A DNA stretch of 23,859 bases from Salinimicrobium sp964572365 (GTDB taxonomy: Bacteria; Bacteroidota; Bacteroidia; Flavobacteriales; Flavobacteriaceae): assembly GCA_964572365.1 (NCBI GenBank), contig CAZNFK010000030.1, forward strand, positions 1 to 23,859. The letters run 5' to 3'. Numbering within the stretch: the stretch's first letter is position 1; each line of letters begins with the position of its first letter. Below are positions 1 to 6,731 of this stretch, piece by piece. The position numbers and the translations under genes were made by a program. Under the pieces are notes generated by a model that was given only the letters and a program-made list of their open reading frames with translations, ran no database searches and was not told where the DNA came from.

Positions 1-985
1 GCAAAAGAACAAAATTTATTTTTCCAGCCTCATTTTTTTTGTCAAATTTTAAAAGTCGTATGATCTGTTCCAGGTCTTCTTCAGAGAATTCGATCTGCCC
101 GTACATTGACACGATCGTCTTTTTTATTTCACTGAGTTTGTTCTTCGGAAAAGCTTCCGTTTTAAAAGATAAATAGGCTGCCAAAACCATTCCTATTGCC
201 ACTGCTTCCCCGTGTAACAGTTTTTGCCTGGAGGGAGCTTCTAAAAAGTAGGATTCAATGGCATGCCCCAGTGTATGTCCAAAATTGAGACTTTTCCTAA
301 GGTTTTGTTCAGAAGGATCCTGTCGCACTACATTTTGCTTGATGATTACCGATTCCTCTATCAGGACATCAAGGTCACCAAGATCCAATTTTCCCAGATC
401 TGAAAGTTTATTCCAGTATTCCTCATCCTGAATAAGTCCATGTTTCAACATTTCAGCCAGTCCGCTGCGCATTTCCGCAGCTGGAAGGGTTTGAAGAAAT
501 ACAGTATCTACAACAACCATTTCTGGAGGACGAATTACCCCCACCTGATTTTTCAATCCGTCAAGGTTTACTCCATTTTTCCCGCCTATTGCGGCATCTA
601 CCATCCCTAAAAGGGTCGTGGGAAAATGTATACATGAAATACCTCTTTTGAAGGTGGCCGCTACAAATCCTCCAAGATCGGTAACCACGCCGCCTCCCAG
701 GTTTATCACAAGACTTTTGCGATCTGCACCCAGATCTGACAGAATCTTCCAGATTTCATTGCAGGTTTCAATGGTCTTATTTTCCTCCCCAGCCTCCATC
801 TCTACTACTTCAATAGGGACGGAAGTTTCCAGCTTTTGAAGGAATGACGGGAGGCAATGAAGATGCGTATTGGTGTCTACCAGAATAAATATTTTCGAGA
901 AACTATTATCGGCAATGAATTGGTTGAAATTCTTATAGCCGTCGTCATTAAAATATACCCGGTTTTCAGGAAAGGATTGGCTCAT
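1..985 (-). CDS. aroB: 3-dehydroquinate synthase (3' end cut by window edge)
   Basis: Second enzyme of the shikimate pathway: converts DAHP to 3-dehydroquinate using NAD+ and a divalent metal, in the cytoplasm. Reading the minus strand from the ATG at 985 gives 328 codons without a stop. Visible motifs: the glycine-rich NAD-binding stretch LGGGVVTDLGGF (about residues 96-107), the FPTTLLGMVDAAIGGKNGVN segment (121-140), the metal ligands Glu178 (in RSGLAEMLKHG), His237 (in NFGHTLGHAIE) and His258 (in HGEAVAIGM), and the typical late DKKN-GKINFVLL segment at the window edge. The family is about 350 residues long, so only some 25 C-terminal residues are missing. The gene is divergent from the proline dehydrogenase gene with about 100 bases between starts; no clear minus-strand promoter was found there. 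Identification is secure. Confidence 0.96.
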   Translation of the reverse strand, partial: MSQSFPENRVYFNDDGYKNFNQFIADNSFSKIFILVDTNTHLHCLPSFLQKLETSVPIEVVEMEAGEENKTIETCNEIWKILSDLGADRKSLVINLGGGVVTDLGGFVAATFKRGISCIHFPTTLLGMVDAAIGGKNGVNLDGLKNQVGVIRPPEMVVVDTVFLQTLPAAEMRSGLAEMLKHGLIQDEEYWNKLSDLGKLDLGDLDVLIEESVIIKQNVVRQDPSEQNLRKSLNFGHTLGHAIESYFLEAPSRQKLLHGEAVAIGMVLAAYLSFKTEAFPKNKLSEIKKTIVSMYGQIEFSEEDLEQIIRLLKFDKKNEAGKINFVLL

Positions 986-1059
986 GCTTTAGATCAAAAA
1001 AAGTGCGTTTAAGGGCCGAAAATAAGGAGAATTATTCTAATAATTTCTTACCCAATAAG

Positions 1060-1067
1060 TATCTTTG
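1060..1067 (+). promoter_or_regulatory. Bacteroidota -7 box for proline dehydrogenase gene
   Basis: TATCTTTG matches the Bacteroidota/Flavobacteria -7 consensus TAnnTTTG exactly and lies 18 bases before the ATG at 1086, implying a very short leader. No good TTG -33 element is visible at the usual spacing of about 19 bases, so the assignment rests on the -7 box alone. Confidence 0.5.
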
Positions 1068-1085
1068 TAGAACTAATCTACACTC

Positions 1086-2297
1086 ATGATCGTAAAGAAA
1101 ATTTTCAATGATACTGAGACTGCCTTCAAACTGAAGACAGACTCTGAGCTTAACCGCGCTATCTTTCTATTCGAGATGATAGACAGGCCTTTGCTGGTAA
1201 AGGCGGGAACTGCTTTGACCAACGTAGCCCTAAAGGTTCATTTACCTGTTGAAACACTTATTAAAAAGACCATTTTTAATCAGTTTTGCGGAGGCGTGAC
1301 CGAAAAAGACTGCATGCCTACCATCAATAAAATGTATTCCAAGCATCTTCACAGCATTCTGGATTATTCCGTAGAAGGAAAAGAGAAGGAAAGTGAATTT
1401 GAAAAAGCCATCGAACGAAAGACCAACATTGTAAAGTTCGTGGCAGATAAAGATGCTATACCTTTTGCTGTCTTCAAGCCAACCGGGATAGGAAGATTTG
1501 AACTTTGGCAAAAGGTTTCGGCCAACGCCAGCCTCTCTTTGGAAGAAGAAGAGGAGTGGCAACGTGTAAAGAACCGGGTCAACAAGATCTGTGAAGCGGC
1601 CTATAACAACAATGTCCGGCTTCTTGCCGATGCCGAGGAAAGCTGGATGCAGGATGCTGCAGATGTGCTGATAGAAGAAATGATGTTTAAATATAATCGT
1701 GAAAAGGCCATTATTTTCAACACCCTTCAATGTTATCGCTGGGACAGGTTACAATACCTAAAAGACCTTCACAGCCGTGCAAAAGATCAGGGCTTTATTG
1801 TGGGAGCTAAGATCGTTAGGGGCGCTTATCTTGAAAAAGAAAATGCCCGTGCTGCAAAAATGGGATATTTGAGCCCTATTTGTGAGAACAAGGAAGCCAC
1901 AGATGTAAATTATAACGGTGCCGTGACTTACTGTCTTGCCCATATTGATGACATCTCTGTCTTTATAGGAACTCATAACGAAATGAGTAATTATCTCGCC
2001 TTGCAGATCATGGAGGACAAAGGTATCGCCAAAGATGATGATCGGGTTTGGTTCTCTCAGTTATTCGGAATGAGTGAACATATAAGCTACAACCTGGCAG
2101 AAGAAGGTTATAATGTCGCTAAATTGGTGCCGTTTGGCCCCGTACGTGAAGTGGTTCCTTATCTAATCAGAAGAGCTGAGGAGAACACCTCGGTTAAAGG
2201 ACAAACCGGGCGGGAACTTGCCTTACTTTATGAAGAGCGAAAGAGAAGAGGTGGAGAAATCATGAAGAGCAACAGGGAGAGTGAATTGGTTAGCTAA
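1086..2297 (+). CDS. Proline dehydrogenase (stand-alone PRODH)
   Basis: FAD-dependent oxidation of L-proline to 1-pyrroline-5-carboxylate, the first step of proline catabolism. The 403-residue protein is a single PRODH domain without the P5C dehydrogenase half found in the bifunctional PutA of proteobacteria. Family landmarks in order: RLLADAEESW, NTLQCYRWDRLQYL, GAKIVRGAYLEKENARA (beta/alpha-barrel strand with the conserved Arg-Gly-Ala-Tyr), GTHNEMSNYLA, and the C-terminal EEGYNVAKLVPFGPV followed by YLIRRAEENTSV, which contains the arginine pair that binds the proline carboxylate. The residue-100 to 160 region is a charged helical insertion typical of the Bacteroidota and eukaryotic type. 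No P5C dehydrogenase gene is in the window. The stop overlaps the next gene by 17 bases, suggesting co-transcription. Confidence 0.93.
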   Translation: MIVKKIFNDTETAFKLKTDSELNRAIFLFEMIDRPLLVKAGTALTNVALKVHLPVETLIKKTIFNQFCGGVTEKDCMPTINKMYSKHLHSILDYSVEGKEKESEFEKAIERKTNIVKFVADKDAIPFAVFKPTGIGRFELWQKVSANASLSLEEEEEWQRVKNRVNKICEAAYNNNVRLLADAEESWMQDAADVLIEEMMFKYNREKAIIFNTLQCYRWDRLQYLKDLHSRAKDQGFIVGAKIVRGAYLEKENARAAKMGYLSPICENKEATDVNYNGAVTYCLAHIDDISVFIGTHNEMSNYLALQIMEDKGIAKDDDRVWFSQLFGMSEHISYNLAEEGYNVAKLVPFGPVREVVPYLIRRAEENTSVKGQTGRELALLYEERKRRGGEIMKSNRESELVS

Positions 2298-2820
2298 GTT
2301 CATCTATTTCAAAATAATGGGGTGGGAGTTTAAAGGTTCCTGGCCCAAAGGAGTTAAGAAAAGCGTGGTGATCGTGGTGCCGCACACCAGCTGGCACGAT
2401 TTTTACCTGGGGCTTATGGTGCGAAGGATCCTGGGAGTTGAAATTAAATATCTCGCTAAAAAGGAACTTTTTAAACCTCCGTTTGGATGGTATTTCAAAT
2501 GGATGGGCGGAACCCCGCTGGACCGTACTCCCGGACAAAAAAAGGTAGAGGCCATTGCCAATATCTTCAGGAATAAAGAGGAACTTAGATTGGCCATGTC
2601 TCCCGAGGGAACCCGAAAAAAGGTAAAAGACTGGAAAACCGGATTTTATTACATAGCTAAATCGGCCGATGTGCCTATCGTGATGATCGCTTTTGACTTC
2701 GGAAGAAAAAGGGTGAAAATTTCACAGCCCCTGTATACTACAGATGATAAAGACGCTGATTTTAATAAGATCAGGGAATTTTATAAAGACGTGATAGGGA
2801 AAGTTCCCCATTATACATAA
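2281..2820 (+). CDS. Lysophospholipid acyltransferase family protein (PlsC-like)
   Basis: Predicted transfer of an acyl chain to a lysophospholipid or related acceptor at the inner membrane. The 179-residue protein is a compact PlsC-type domain: the catalytic HX4D motif is HTSWHD (about residues 35-40), followed by the FGWYFKWMGGTPLDR segment and the glycerol-phosphate-binding-type motif SPEGTR. It lacks the long N-terminal membrane helices of larger acyltransferases, so membrane association may be peripheral. The start is GTG at 2281, the only usable one: an in-frame stop lies at 2263-2265, so the gene must begin inside the end of the proline dehydrogenase gene. AGGGAG just upstream sits too close (one base) to be a normal ribosome site, so translation may depend on read-in from the upstream gene. 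Exact substrate unknown. Confidence 0.85.
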   Translation: MNWLAKFIYFKIMGWEFKGSWPKGVKKSVVIVVPHTSWHDFYLGLMVRRILGVEIKYLAKKELFKPPFGWYFKWMGGTPLDRTPGQKKVEAIANIFRNKEELRLAMSPEGTRKKVKDWKTGFYYIAKSADVPIVMIAFDFGRKRVKISQPLYTTDDKDADFNKIREFYKDVIGKVPHYT

Positions 2821-2851
2821 AAAAACCTCTGCCGACCGGCAGAGGTTTTTT
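2821..2851. terminator. Bidirectional intrinsic terminator
   Basis: A perfect 8-bp GC-rich stem, CCTCTGCC (2826-2833) and GGCAGAGG (2838-2845), with a GACC loop, is flanked by A5 on the left and T6 on the right. It therefore works as a rho-independent terminator on both strands. It lies immediately after the plus-strand acyltransferase stop and just 3' of the convergent minus-strand gene ending at 2863. Confidence 0.93.
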
Positions 2852-2862
2852 GCTATCAAGTT

Positions 2863-4017
2863 TTAGTACCTGAAAACCGCATTCATCTTTGAACTTTTTT
2901 CGGGCATGAAATCATTTTCGATCAAATAGACCTTTCCTCCTTGTTCCATTACTTTTACGGCTGCGAGGTTCATAAGCGACATGTTTGCTGAAGATTGTTC
3001 ATCATGAACATCTACAGAAGCCATGTTTTCGTTGTAATTTCCCCAAATATCTTCCCTGTTCTGTAAAAAGAGGGTATCTACTTTTCCTTCGAAAATAGCA
3101 GGGATGATCTCGGTGACCGAAGTAGAGGTGCGGCCGGGATTCATTTCCCTGAACTGGACCATTTTTTCTTCCTTTTCTTTATTGAAATGCGGCTCAAGAA
3201 CATTTAAGGCAGCCGCATGTAAGGCCAGCATGTTCTCATAATCTGAAGGATTCCCGGGAACGGGTTCAGGAAACAATTTTTTATAGGTGTTGGCTTCCTG
3301 GTAAATAGGGAAGAGGTAATCCTGGCAGGCGACCACCAATGGAACCTTTTCGTCCTTCAGAACTTCATGAATTCCTTTATCTACAGCTCTGAAAAAGCGT
3401 AAAAACTCATTCTTTTTATCTCTATCTGCGCCACCCTGACCGTGCATAATGGTTTCGCCGGTTGCAGAGTTCTGAGACCTGAATTGCAGGCTCTTCTCTT
3501 CATAGTCATAACCAACCCTGTCTTCGAGTTGGGCAGGCACAAGATCTTTTACGTTTACCTCGCCAATACTGTAGAGGTTTCCTTCATAGAGTTTCACATT
3601 ATCTAACTGCAGGGAAAGTAGGTAAAACCTGGTCTCTCCCGAGAACATCGGTACCAGGGGTTTGAGGTAAAAGTGATCGGCGATGTAGGTAAAGGCCTCA
3701 AATTTTACCGGGAGGGTGAATTTTTCGATGAAACCCTCAGCCAGGAAAATCGCCAATCCGTCTGACTGGTGTCTCCAAAAATCCCGGTCATCAAGCAGGT
3801 TTTGCAGGGGTTTACCTATTTTTTCTATCTTTTCTTTATCCAGCCCCATTTCTTTCAGCTTTTCTGAAGCTTTTTTCCATTGGCTTTTCAACTGTATCCT
3901 GTCCTTTTCTTCCAGTACATCTTTGCCGATGCGCTGGGTAGGCAGAAAAATGGAGATACATGGATTATTGTCAAATTTCGCTAAGTTTTCAAATTGTTCT
4001 TTCGTGAGAATTGGCAT
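2863..4017 (-). CDS. baeRF-family protein (bacterial archaeo-eukaryotic release-factor-like)
   Basis: A 384-residue protein resembling the bacterial members of the archaeo-eukaryotic release factor (eRF1/Dom34-like) superfamily, usually annotated as baeRF family 3/7 or hypothetical. Visible: an N-terminal alpha/beta region (ISIFLPTQRIGKDVLEEKDRI, residues 21-41), a middle strand region (FYLLSLQLDNVKLYEG, about 131-146), then a loop HGQGGAD (192-198) followed by a basic helix NEFLRFFRAVDKGIHEVL, and a C-terminal alpha/beta domain ending in VKVMEQGGKVYLIENDFMPE. In eRF1 the peptide-release loop reads HGRGGQ followed by a helix; the loop here has the same shape with Ala instead of the catalytic Gln. 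Function in ribosome rescue or stress response is inferred from the superfamily, not shown here. It has its own likely promoter and ends at a bidirectional terminator, so it appears monocistronic. Confidence 0.75.
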   Translation of the reverse strand: MPILTKEQFENLAKFDNNPCISIFLPTQRIGKDVLEEKDRIQLKSQWKKASEKLKEMGLDKEKIEKIGKPLQNLLDDRDFWRHQSDGLAIFLAEGFIEKFTLPVKFEAFTYIADHFYLKPLVPMFSGETRFYLLSLQLDNVKLYEGNLYSIGEVNVKDLVPAQLEDRVGYDYEEKSLQFRSQNSATGETIMHGQGGADRDKKNEFLRFFRAVDKGIHEVLKDEKVPLVVACQDYLFPIYQEANTYKKLFPEPVPGNPSDYENMLALHAAALNVLEPHFNKEKEEKMVQFREMNPGRTSTSVTEIIPAIFEGKVDTLFLQNREDIWGNYNENMASVDVHDEQSSANMSLMNLAAVKVMEQGGKVYLIENDFMPEKSSKMNAVFRY

Positions 4018-4034
4018 AGTTCATTATTTTTTTA

Positions 4035-4058
4035 GTGGTTCCGGGAAACCAAAACCAC
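4035..4058 (-). repeat. Inverted repeat in the leader of the baeRF-family gene
   Basis: GTGGTT (4035-4040) and AACCAC (4053-4058) form a 6-bp stem with a 12-base loop; an alternative nested pairing GGTT/AACC exists. It lies 18-41 bases before the minus-strand ATG. It is followed by A rather than T in the direction of transcription, so it is not a terminator; it could be a leader hairpin or an operator. Confidence 0.4.
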
Positions 4059-4074
4059 CTGATTATTTTAGTAG

Positions 4075-4107
4075 TTAAGTTACTTTAAATGAGACGATTT
4101 ACAAAAA
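4075..4107 (-). promoter_or_regulatory. Putative promoter of the baeRF-family gene
   Basis: On the minus strand TTTTTG (4107-4102) is followed after exactly 19 bases by TAACTTAA (4082-4075), a partial match to the Bacteroidota TTG-N19-TAnnTTTG promoter (the last two bases of the -7 box differ). Two copies of AAATGAGAC (plus strand 4087-4095 and 4105-4113), 18 bases apart, overlap the spacer and -33 element and could be an operator. Confidence 0.4.
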
Positions 4108-4190
4108 TGAGACCTGCGCCTCACTCATAATTTTTCCTTAATTAGAACGGCTCATGCAGTTAATTTTCTCTTAATTGAAAAATACCCGAT

Positions 4191-4751
4191 CTACCACCAA
4201 ACAATGAAGAATCTATGGAATTCCTGTTCCTTTGTTTTCATCCAGATAAGCGGGGATTGTTTTTTTTGAAGGAGAGGGGTTATTTGTTCCTGGATCTCTT
4301 CAAATGAGAACCATTGCTGGTTGTTCCTGGGCAGGATGGGCCAGTCCGGTTTTTTAGGTGAAAAGAATTTAGCAGAACCAAATCGAGATTTGTCGAATTC
4401 GCCTGCGTGAAGCCATCGACCCTGTACGGTAGCCAAAGAAGCATGGTTGCGGTTGGAAGAGTGATCCCATGGAAGAAAGAAATTTGCTTTGAAACATATC
4501 TTTTGCTCCACATCTTCTGCCTGTATGCCAAGGTTATCCAATAAAGGTTGGGTTTCCTGCCTGTGTAACAAAGGAAATTGTTTCTTTACCAAACGGTTCA
4601 ACTTTCGGGAAAGATTATCCCTGTGGTTCGGTCCGGTCCACCGCTCAGATTCAATAATGATTTCAGGATCATACAGATAGAATTTGTACACCAGTTCCAC
4701 ATGTGAGATCTTTCCGGATTTCCTATTTTTCAGAAGAAAATCCAGTTCTCC
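4191..4751 (-). CDS. DUF1853 family protein (5' part lost in assembly gap)
   Basis: 186 C-terminal residues of a DUF1853-type protein are visible between the gap and the TAG at 4191-4193. It opens with GELDFLLKNRKSG followed by HVELVYKFYLYDP, the signature of the family; the Asp of ELDF and the Glu/Lys of VELVYKF recall the acidic-lysine core of PD-(D/E)XK nuclease folds, but that link is only my inference. The remainder contains RWTGPNHRDNLSRKLNRL and a tryptophan-rich C-terminus ending FIVWW. DUF1853 proteins are usually near 270-330 residues, so roughly 90-140 N-terminal residues, including the start codon, lie in the gap. Function is unknown. It is in the same frame as the permease on the other side of the gap only by chance. 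Confidence 0.8.
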   Translation of the reverse strand, partial: GELDFLLKNRKSGKISHVELVYKFYLYDPEIIIESERWTGPNHRDNLSRKLNRLVKKQFPLLHRQETQPLLDNLGIQAEDVEQKICFKANFFLPWDHSSNRNHASLATVQGRWLHAGEFDKSRFGSAKFFSPKKPDWPILPRNNQQWFSFEEIQEQITPLLQKKQSPLIWMKTKEQEFHRFFIVWW

Positions 4752-4851
4752 NNNNNNNNNNNNNNNNNNNNNNNNNNNNNNNNNNNNNNNNNNNNNNNNN
4801 NNNNNNNNNNNNNNNNNNNNNNNNNNNNNNNNNNNNNNNNNNNNNNNNNNN
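4752..4851. other. Assembly gap (100 N, true length unknown)
   Basis: Exactly 100 consecutive N, the usual placeholder for a scaffold join of unknown size. It separates two unrelated protein families in one frame. From the usual lengths of the two families the missing sequence should be several hundred bases. Confidence 0.97.
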
Positions 4852-5771
4852 AGAATGGTTATGAAAGGGTGTAGATCTACTTTATCTCCCACGATGTAAG
4901 GCTCCATGATGTAGCTTTCCACAAATTGTCCTATAAAAAACGTGAGACTGATACCTATGAGCACCATAGGATTTCCGGAAGTCAAATAACCAAAAACCAT
5001 GGCCATTCCAAATCCTATTACGTTCCCTACATAAGGTATGATGCTAAAGACGGCTGCAAGTACACTCACAAGAATAAAATTATTAACCCCTGAAACGCCC
5101 AAACCTATAGCGTAAAATACAGACAGGAATGCGATGAGGATCAATTTACCAACGAGATATTGTTGGATCACTGTCGCCGATTTTAAGATGACCTTTTGCA
5201 GGCTTATCCGCTTTTCATCGGGAAAGAGGCGAAGCAGGAATTTTCGGAAGTGCTTACGGTAATTCAGAATAAAAAAGATATAGATGAAAGTGAGAAGATA
5301 AGTACCAAAGAAACTCATGACCTTGCTAAAAAAGGTGGCTGCTTTTTGTCCCGGTTTGGAACCTGTACTCAAAAAGGGTATGGATAACGCCCCTTGTGAT
5401 GACTTTTCCAGGTCTTTTTGGGAAAGCGGGGTATGCTCAAATACGAATCCTTTTAATTTTTCCACTTTTGGCTTCATGGTTTCTTTGATCTTTGGCCAGT
5501 CATCTACCAGGTTTTTGACCTGCATAGAGAAAAGAGCTACAAATCCCAGGGAAAGAATAAACAATAAAATAGTGTTGATCAGGGAAGCCCAGGTTCTTTT
5601 AACCGATCTTTTTTCCATTTTTCGGCTAAGGGGAAAAACGAGTAAGGCAAGGACTGTGGCGACCGCAAAAGGAGCCAGAAACGGTTTCGCTTTTATGAGG
5701 CCTGCAAAAAGGAAGTATAATAAAAGAACAGAAAGGGTAGAATAGTACAGAATTCTTTTACCTGGTACCAT
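4852..5771 (-). CDS. AI-2E family transporter/permease (3' part lost in assembly gap)
   Basis: An inner-membrane permease of the AI-2E (UPF0118/YhhQ-PerM-like) family. 306 N-terminal residues are visible: two hydrophobic helices at the start (about 8-26 and 32-48), another near 64-84, a long soluble stretch (VKNLVDDWPKIKETMKPKVEKL and onward), then the membrane core with the family sequences LLTFIYIFFILNYRKHFRKFL, KSATVIQQYLVGKLI, FSIIPYVGNVIGFGMAMVFGYL and QFVESYIMEPYIVGDKVDLHPF. Family proteins are about 350 residues, so one or two last helices are missing. The ATG at 5771 (MVPGKRILYY) is a sensible start. Substrate unknown; the family includes autoinducer-2 exporters and Na+/H+ antiporters, and the sequence does not choose between them. 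Divergent from the truA-like gene. Confidence 0.88.
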
Positions 5772-5921
5772 ATTTCATGATTTGGTTGTAAGTGAATATA
5801 CAAAACCACAGGCCAAAAGTTTTTAACTAAAAGTTAAAGAGATTTATATCCAGCTCCTAATCTGTTTCTTGCTCATATAAAGATGCTGGTTTTAACTATA
5901 ACCGGTCACACTGAAAATTCT

Positions 5922-5929
5922 TAGATTTG
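5922..5929 (+). promoter_or_regulatory. Putative -7 promoter box of the truA-like gene
   Basis: TAGATTTG is an exact match to the Bacteroidota -7 consensus TAnnTTTG. It overlaps the first possible TTG start codon (5927), which would therefore be untranscribed if this box is used; this favours the later TTG at 5945. No convincing TTG -33 element is seen about 19 bases upstream. Confidence 0.4.
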
Positions 5930-5944
5930 GGAAAATATATCTTT

Positions 5945-6730
5945 TTGCAACCTCAACGTTTTTATTATCTCATAGAAATCCAATATCTCGGGTACCGTTT
6001 GCATGGCTGGCAACGACAACCCGGATTTAAAACGGTCGAAGGATTGGTCAAGAAGACCCTGAAATTTGTTTTAGGTGAAACGCGCTTTAAGGTTCTTGGC
6101 GCGAGCAGGACAGATGCCATGGTTTCTGCACACCAGGCTGCATTTGAACTCTTCATAGATCATGAACCCCTCGAAAATATGGCCGATTTCCTGGTGCTTT
6201 TCAACCACAACCTTCCGCAGGACATCAGGGCGTTGAGCATTAAGGAAGTGGATGCCAAATTCAACATTATTCAGCATCCAAAGCAGAAAGAGTATCTGTA
6301 TCTATTCGCCTTCGGGAGGAAAAGTCATCCTTTTGCCGCCCCTTTACTGGCCACTTTTCTTGAAAAGCTTGATGTGGAAATGATGATGACAGCCGCAAAG
6401 CTTTTTGAAGGCACACATTCCTTTCATAATTACTGCACAAAACCTACAGAACATACGGTACTGGAAAGAAAAATCGATCTTTGCCGGGTAGAACTCAATG
6501 AGGAAATCACCGCCAGTTTTTTTCCCGACAAAACTTATTTGTTAAGGGTGCAGGGTTCTGGATTTCTACGGAATCAGATCCGGTTGATGATGGGTGCCCT
6601 GGTTATGGTAGGAAATGGGCAATTAACCCTTAATGATATTGAACGAAGTCTGCACCAAGGTGTTAAAAGACCCATGAACTTCATAGCCCCGGGAAGCGGA
6701 CTAATCCTCAACAAAGTAGATTTCCCCTGA
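5945..6730 (+). CDS. truA: TruA-family tRNA pseudouridine synthase
   Basis: Predicted to isomerise uridine to pseudouridine in the anticodon stem-loop region of tRNAs. The protein (261 residues from the start chosen here) opens with EIQYLGYRLHGWQRQPG, carries the catalytic Asp in ASRTDA (Asp57; standard TruA has GRTDAGVHA), then KEYLYLF with the conserved active-site Tyr, FEGTHSFHNYC, and RVQGSGFLRNQIRLMMGAL, the TruA C-terminal signature. After the catalytic Asp the sequence reads MVSAHQAAFEL instead of GVHA, which marks a flavobacterial TruA paralogue group rather than the canonical enzyme. There is no ATG near the start; TTG at 5945 is preferred over TTG at 5927 because homologues I recall begin near RFYYLIEIQYLG and because a -7 box overlaps 5927. 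Convergent with recQ, one base apart. Whether a second, canonical truA exists elsewhere cannot be seen. Confidence 0.83.
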   Translation: MQPQRFYYLIEIQYLGYRLHGWQRQPGFKTVEGLVKKTLKFVLGETRFKVLGASRTDAMVSAHQAAFELFIDHEPLENMADFLVLFNHNLPQDIRALSIKEVDAKFNIIQHPKQKEYLYLFAFGRKSHPFAAPLLATFLEKLDVEMMMTAAKLFEGTHSFHNYCTKPTEHTVLERKIDLCRVELNEEITASFFPDKTYLLRVQGSGFLRNQIRLMMGALVMVGNGQLTLNDIERSLHQGVKRPMNFIAPGSGLILNKVDFP

Positions 6731-6731
6731 T

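Noticed and set aside
1242..1730. 162-codon minus-strand frame opposite the proline dehydrogenase gene
   Set aside because: Antisense shadow of a well-conserved gene with no family resemblance.
4191..5771. A single 526-residue membrane protein with a DUF1853 tail
   Set aside because: The two halves belong to unrelated families and meet only across 100 N of unknown true length.
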